Below are positions 59,999 to 64,000 of a stretch of 64,000 nt of DNA, in pieces (position 1 is the stretch's first letter; the number at the start of each line of letters is the position of its first letter). Under the pieces are notes generated by a model that was given only the letters and a program-made list of their open reading frames with translations, had not been told where the DNA came from and ran no database searches. The DNA is from Bradyrhizobium campsiandrae (GTDB lineage Bacteria; Pseudomonadota; Alphaproteobacteria; Rhizobiales; Xanthobacteraceae): the NCBI RefSeq assembly GCF_014529705.1, contig NZ_JAANIH010000021.1, positions 1-64,000 on the forward strand. The letters run 5' to 3'. The position numbers were made by a program, and so were the translations under genes.

Positions 59999-60351
59999 TG
60001 CCGATCTCGCCCCATGCCTCTCCCCGACCGTATACAATTTTGGGCCGGAGGTCCAAGGCATCGGACGTCCGAGTTGGGTCAAAGTGCGAAGAGCTCAGGT
60101 TCAGCAAATCCGGTCCGCTCTGCCGCAATTAGCGGACCTTCGGTAGACCAGGCGCAAGCCTCCTCCTGGAAGTCAAAAGTCTCCAGTCAGTCATGCTTCG
60201 GCCGATCTGAGACGTCCATCCGTGGCTCAGGACCTGACATCGCACTATGGGTACATGCTTTAGCCGGCGGCCGGAGAGTTCAGCAAAGCAAGACGCCCCG
60301 ATGCCAGCGATCGGAGCGCCATGAGCGCGAGAGCATGGAGCTAGCAGTTGC
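59999..60351. other. Intergenic gap of 353 bp without a supported gene
   Basis: No open frame here looks coding. One 8-bp inverted repeat (GGTCCGCT at 60112-60119, AGCGGACC at 60131-60138) is present. It is read by transcripts leaving the MFS gene and could slow polymerase, but no T-run follows. Confidence 0.5.
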
Positions 60352-61719
60352 TCAAGATGCTTCCTTCAGCACCGGCGCCGCCGTCTCCTCCGCCTTCAGC
60401 TCCTCGAGGCTGCGATGTCTGGGCTCGATGCCGAGCGCCCAGACCGTGATGATCTGCACCACCAAGAGCCCGATCATCAGCGCCATCACGCCGGCAACGC
60501 CGCGCGATTCAAACAGCGAGATTACGAGGAATGGCGTGACGATGGTGGCGCCGCGGCCCAGCGTATTGACGATGCCGGAGGCGCGCAGGCGAACCTCGGT
60601 CGGAAACAGCTCGGGAATGTAGACGCCGAACAGCAGGGCGACGAGGACGTAGATCGGCACGGTCAGGGCGAAGCCTACGGCCGGCAGCAGGATCGGATCC
60701 GAGATGAGGGGATAAAGGATTCCCAGCACCACCGCGATGAGCGAGGCGCCGATGATGGTCGGCTTGCGGCCCCAGCGGTCGGCGGTCAATGCGCCGATGC
60801 CCGAGCCGATCGGCGCCCCCAGCGCCATCAGCAGCGAATAGCCGAACGAGGTCGCGATCGAGAGGCCCTGCTTGACGAAGAACACTGGCAGCCAGGTCAC
60901 GAAGCCGTAGAGCAGGGTGTTGATCGTGATCAGGCAGACCGCGCCGACGATCATCCGCGATAGCAAGGGCGCGGTAAACAGCGTGCCGAGGTCGGGGGAC
61001 ACCGGCGCCGGTGCCGTCGCGGCCGGCGGAGGCAGAGGCTGCCCTTGCGCGGCTTCCTTCTCGATCGCCTGCATCAGCGCTTCCGCCTCCGCGGTGCGCC
61101 CCACGGCTTCGAGCCAGCGCGGCGATTCCGGCAGCGATTTGCGCATGTACCAGACGATGAGCGCGCCGATGCCGCCGAGCACGAACATCGAGCGCCAGCC
61201 GAATTGCGGCACCAGCACGGACGCGACCAGCAGCGCCACGGGCAAACCCGTCACGACGCAGACGGCGGTGAAGCCGAGCCATTTGCCGCGCGTGCGCGCG
61301 GGCACGAATTCCGTCATCGTGGAATAGCCGACCACGTTCTCGGCCCCAAGCCCGACGCCCATCACGAAACGGCAGGCGATCAGGAAGGCCATGTTTGGCG
61401 AGAACGCGGCAGCAAGCGAGGCAACGCCGAAAAGCAGCAAATTGAATTGATAGGTGAAGCGGCGCCCGTAGCGGTCGCCGAGAAAACCGGTGCCGAACGA
61501 TCCCAGCATCATGCCGACGAAAGTCGCGGAGATGAAAACCGCGTTCTGCGCGAGGGTCGAGAAGCCGGTCTTCAGCGTGACACTGAGCACGGTGCCGGCG
61601 ATGTAGATGTCGAAACCGTCGAAGAACATGCCGATGCCGATCAGCAGCATGATGCGACGATGGAATGGCCCGATCGGCAGCCGATCGAGCCGGCTGCCTG
61701 CGTTCACCGATGTCGACAT
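60352..61719 (-). CDS. MFS transporter, metabolite:H+ symporter type
   Basis: This 455-aa inner-membrane protein has about 12 helices and the family motifs FFDGFDIYIAG in TM1, GDRYGRRFTYQ in the loop 2-3 signature and ADRWGRKPTII in the second half. This pattern suits the aromatic-acid or sugar-acid:proton symporter groups. I chose the ATG at 61719, preceded by GGGAGAG. It lies 74 bp after the aldehyde dehydrogenase gene on the same strand, so it probably imports the precursor of that enzyme's substrate. Confidence 0.9.
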   Translation of the reverse strand: MSTSVNAGSRLDRLPIGPFHRRIMLLIGIGMFFDGFDIYIAGTVLSVTLKTGFSTLAQNAVFISATFVGMMLGSFGTGFLGDRYGRRFTYQFNLLLFGVASLAAAFSPNMAFLIACRFVMGVGLGAENVVGYSTMTEFVPARTRGKWLGFTAVCVVTGLPVALLVASVLVPQFGWRSMFVLGGIGALIVWYMRKSLPESPRWLEAVGRTAEAEALMQAIEKEAAQGQPLPPPAATAPAPVSPDLGTLFTAPLLSRMIVGAVCLITINTLLYGFVTWLPVFFVKQGLSIATSFGYSLLMALGAPIGSGIGALTADRWGRKPTIIGASLIAVVLGILYPLISDPILLPAVGFALTVPIYVLVALLFGVYIPELFPTEVRLRASGIVNTLGRGATIVTPFLVISLFESRGVAGVMALMIGLLVVQIITVWALGIEPRHRSLEELKAEETAAPVLKEAS

Positions 61720-61793
61720 AGACGCTCTCCCTTGACTGAATTCCCGATGATGCGGCCCGCCTTCTCCGGGCGGTGAGCCGCTGCTGGTCACTG

Positions 61794-63323
61794 CTAGTTC
61801 AATCGCTTCTGGTTGGCCGTGTCGCGATACCAGTCGAACGGCTGCTCATGGGTCGCGACCATCACGCTCTTGGTGTTGAAATGGTCGTCGAAGCTCTCGA
61901 TGCCACACTCGCGGCCGATGCCGGAATCGTCGACGCCGCCCCAGGGCGAGGCCGGGTCGAGCCTGTGGTGATCATTGACCCAGACGATGCCCGCCTTGAC
62001 GGAGGCGGCGACGCGGTGGGCGCGGGCGACGTCGCGGGTGCGGATCGCGGCCGCAAGACCGAAGGGTGAGTCATTGGCGAGCCGCAAGGCATCGGCCTCG
62101 TCCTTGAACGGCGTCACCGAAGTGAAGGGACCGAACACTTCCTCCTGGAAGATACGCATGTCGGAGGTGACGTCGGCGAACACCGTGGGCTCGACGAAAT
62201 AGCCGTTGTCATGTCCCGGCACCTTGGCCGCAACGCCGCCGGTGACGAGGCGCGCGCCGTCGTCGTGACCGTAGCCGGAATAGGTCAGAACGCGGTCGCG
62301 CTGGCGGGCGGAGATCACGGGGCCAAGCTGGGTGTTCGCATCGAAGGGATCGCCGATGCGGATGGTGCGGGTCTTGGCCTTCAGCTTCTCGACGAACTCG
62401 TCATAGATCGAGGCCTGCACGATGTGGCGCGAGGCGCAGACGCAGGTCTGCCCGGCGCCGATGAACGCGCCGAACGCCGCGTAGTTGACGGCGCGGTCGA
62501 CGTCAAAATCGTCGAACACCATCACCGGCGTCTTGCCGCCGAGCTCCATGGTTTGATGCGCGAACACCTTTGCGGCCGCGCTGCCGGCGATGCGGCCCGC
62601 CTCGGTGCCGCCGGTCAGGACCAGCTTGTTGATGTCGCCATGTTCGGCGAGCATCTTGCCGGCGCTCTGGCCAAGACCGAGAACGATATTGAAGACGCCG
62701 GGCGGCAGGCCGGCCTCGGTGAAGATCTGCGCCAGCTTCAACGTCGTCAGCGGCGTGTATTCCGACGGCTTGACCACGGTGACGCAGCCGGTCGCAAGCA
62801 CCACGGCGAGCGACTTGCACAGGATCATCAGGGGGTGATTGAACGGCGTGCAATTGGCGACGATGCCGATCGGCGTTCGCAGCGTGTAGTTCAGATAGGC
62901 GCCTTCGACGGGAATGACGGAGTCGCGGCGCGACAGCGCAACGCCGGCAAAATAGCGAAAGAAGTCGGGCAGGCGGGAGAGCTGCGCACGGGTCTCGTTG
63001 ATCGGGCGGCCGTTGTTGAGGGTCTCCAGCCGATACAGGCTGTCGAGATTGGCCTCGAAGGCATCGGCGAGCTTGTTGACCAGCCGGGCGCGTGCGCGCG
63101 TGTCCATGCCGCCCCAGGCCTTGCCCTCGAACGCGGCACGCGCGCTTTTCATGGCGCGGTCGATATCCGCAACGGTCGAGTTGGGAATGCGCGCGATGAC
63201 GTCGCCGGTGGCGGGATTGCGGACGTCAAGCATCGCGCCACTGCCGGCTTCGACCTCGCGTCCGTCGACGAAATTGCCGTGAATCGCGACGTCGATCGAG
63301 GCGGATTTCGATGGAATGTTCAT
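61794..63323 (-). CDS. NAD(P)+-dependent aldehyde dehydrogenase
   Basis: This 509-aa ALDH-superfamily enzyme has oxyanion-hole N162 (PFNHP), general base E260 in ELGGKTP and nucleophile C294 in GQTCVC. It oxidises an aldehyde to the acid. The ATG at 63323 overlaps the stop of the GntR gene (ATGA); upstream codons in this frame are antisense to GntR coding sequence. The usual partner substrates in such GntR/ALDH/MFS clusters are sugar-acid or hydroxymuconic-type aldehydes; the exact one cannot be told. Confidence 0.9.
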   Translation of the reverse strand: MNIPSKSASIDVAIHGNFVDGREVEAGSGAMLDVRNPATGDVIARIPNSTVADIDRAMKSARAAFEGKAWGGMDTRARARLVNKLADAFEANLDSLYRLETLNNGRPINETRAQLSRLPDFFRYFAGVALSRRDSVIPVEGAYLNYTLRTPIGIVANCTPFNHPLMILCKSLAVVLATGCVTVVKPSEYTPLTTLKLAQIFTEAGLPPGVFNIVLGLGQSAGKMLAEHGDINKLVLTGGTEAGRIAGSAAAKVFAHQTMELGGKTPVMVFDDFDVDRAVNYAAFGAFIGAGQTCVCASRHIVQASIYDEFVEKLKAKTRTIRIGDPFDANTQLGPVISARQRDRVLTYSGYGHDDGARLVTGGVAAKVPGHDNGYFVEPTVFADVTSDMRIFQEEVFGPFTSVTPFKDEADALRLANDSPFGLAAAIRTRDVARAHRVAASVKAGIVWVNDHHRLDPASPWGGVDDSGIGRECGIESFDDHFNTKSVMVATHEQPFDWYRDTANQKRLN

Positions 63324-63970
63324 GATGACCTCTCTTCGACGATGACGGCGTTGCGCTTCAGCGCCGGCAAAACGCGCTTTTCGGTGGCTCCGATATGGGC
63401 CTTGATGATGCGCGAAGCGGTGCGCGTCTCGCGGCTCTGCATGGCGTCGATCAGGGCAACGTGCTCGGCCACGAGCTTTGCCGGATCGTGACCCTTCAGA
63501 TTCGAAATGCTGACACGGACGAGCCGATCGGCCTGGCCGATCAGGTCGCACAGCGCTGTCGCCATCCGGCGATTGCCGGAGGCATGCGCCAGCGCGGTGT
63601 GAAAGCCCCTGTTGTAGGCGATGAAGTCTTCGTGGTTGCCGGCGAAGCGGCGGAATTCGTCGAGCGACTTCAGGACGCCGTCGGGCGCGCTCTCGATCGC
63701 TTCGGCGACGCAGGCGGGCTCGAGCGCAAGGCGGAAGCGCAAGAGGTCGCGGGCATCCGACAGCGAGATCGGCGTCACTCGATAGCCCTGGCGCGGCTGC
63801 ACCGTCACGAGGTGCTCGCGTTGCAGCCGCAGCAATGCGTCCCGCACGGGTTGGCGGCTCACCTCATAGCGCTCGGCGAGGTCCTGCTCGCGCATTTCAT
63901 CGCCTGGCGCCAAGCGACAGGCTAAAATATCAGACCTCAGACGATCGTAGATATTCTCGCGCAAAAGCAT
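63320..63970 (-). CDS. GntR-family regulator with FCD domain
   Basis: This 216-aa regulator has an N-terminal winged helix (LAPGDEMREQDLAERYEVSRQ, wing VTVQPRQGYRVTPI) and a C-terminal helical FCD ligand domain (residues ~75-205) with metal-type ligands in YNRGFHTALAHASGN and KAHIGATEKRV. It is the first gene of a GntR-ALDH-MFS operon and probably represses it until an organic acid binds. GGAGACC lies ~10 bases before the ATG at 63970. Its promoter is partly beyond the window. Confidence 0.9.
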   Translation of the reverse strand: MLLRENIYDRLRSDILACRLAPGDEMREQDLAERYEVSRQPVRDALLRLQREHLVTVQPRQGYRVTPISLSDARDLLRFRLALEPACVAEAIESAPDGVLKSLDEFRRFAGNHEDFIAYNRGFHTALAHASGNRRMATALCDLIGQADRLVRVSISNLKGHDPAKLVAEHVALIDAMQSRETRTASRIIKAHIGATEKRVLPALKRNAVIVEERSS

Positions 63971-64000
63971 GATACTTGTGGTCTCCTTGGCATTAATATC

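Noticed and set aside
56105..60351. Integrated phage or insertion sequence in the lower-GC patch
   Set aside because: No integrase, transposase, tRNA target or terminal repeats were found; only the composition and gene types are unusual.

Overview
The window is high-GC chromosomal DNA from an alphaproteobacterium, most likely Bradyrhizobium or a close relative. The evidence is the gene content: a fused LivHM-type ABC permease, paired PF04392 substrate-binding proteins, a DUF6894 protein, a PEPxxWA-CTERM protein, several LuxR-type regulators around an autotransporter, and intergenic palindromes of the types common in that genus. No tRNA, rRNA, CRISPR array, integrase or transposase was seen. 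The left edge cuts through a gene.

Positions 1-14396 look like a complete nicotinate (vitamin B3) catabolic island. On the minus strand are the two subunits of a NicAB-type nicotinate dehydrogenase: a 2Fe-2S subunit, and a molybdopterin subunit fused to cytochrome c domains. Divergent from them is one plus-strand operon: a probable 6-hydroxynicotinate reductase, a UPF0280 (ApbE-like) protein, a DUF1185 protein, a branched-chain-type ABC importer (binding protein, fused permease, two ATPases) and a MarR regulator. Beyond a convergent palindrome lies a divergent pair: an enamidase closely resembling the Eubacterium barkeri enzyme, and a ferredoxin-NADP+ reductase. Four copies of a 16-bp palindrome (consensus close to CGTTTGTACACAAACG) sit only in the two divergent promoter regions and probably bind the MarR protein. 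The inferred route is nicotinate to 6-hydroxynicotinate, to 1,4,5,6-tetrahydro-6-oxonicotinate, to 2-formylglutarate. It joins an aerobic cytochrome-linked first step to a reductive/hydrolytic route known from an anaerobe. This is the most interesting system in the window.

Positions 14500-26906 hold mixed metabolic genes: a cytochrome P450, a DUF763 protein, an MscS channel, a TctC/Bug-type binding protein divergent from a TetR regulator, a DctA-type symporter with a DUF1932 dehydrogenase, two cytosine-deaminase-like amidohydrolases, and an amino-acid-type binding protein.

Positions 27045-30643 are a MarR-controlled AaeXAB-like (FUSC / DUF1656 / HlyD) efflux operon. A hybrid histidine kinase with tandem PAS domains follows. 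Next come a divergent acyl-CoA ligase / Baeyer-Villiger monooxygenase pair, a lytic transglycosylase, small hypothetical genes, a MaoC hydratase and a secreted protein.

Positions 40350-49745 contain three related LuxR-type regulators (two in tandem) and an AraC regulator around a 1074-aa autotransporter, plus small genes. Positions 49761-55917 hold a TauE-like exporter, an RND efflux pump (permease and adaptor) and its divergent TetR repressor, with a likely operator between them. Positions 56105-59998 look more accessory: a solute-binding protein, a PEPxxWA-CTERM protein and two PF04392 binding proteins without permeases. The right end (60352-63970) is a GntR / aldehyde dehydrogenase / MFS transporter operon on the minus strand.
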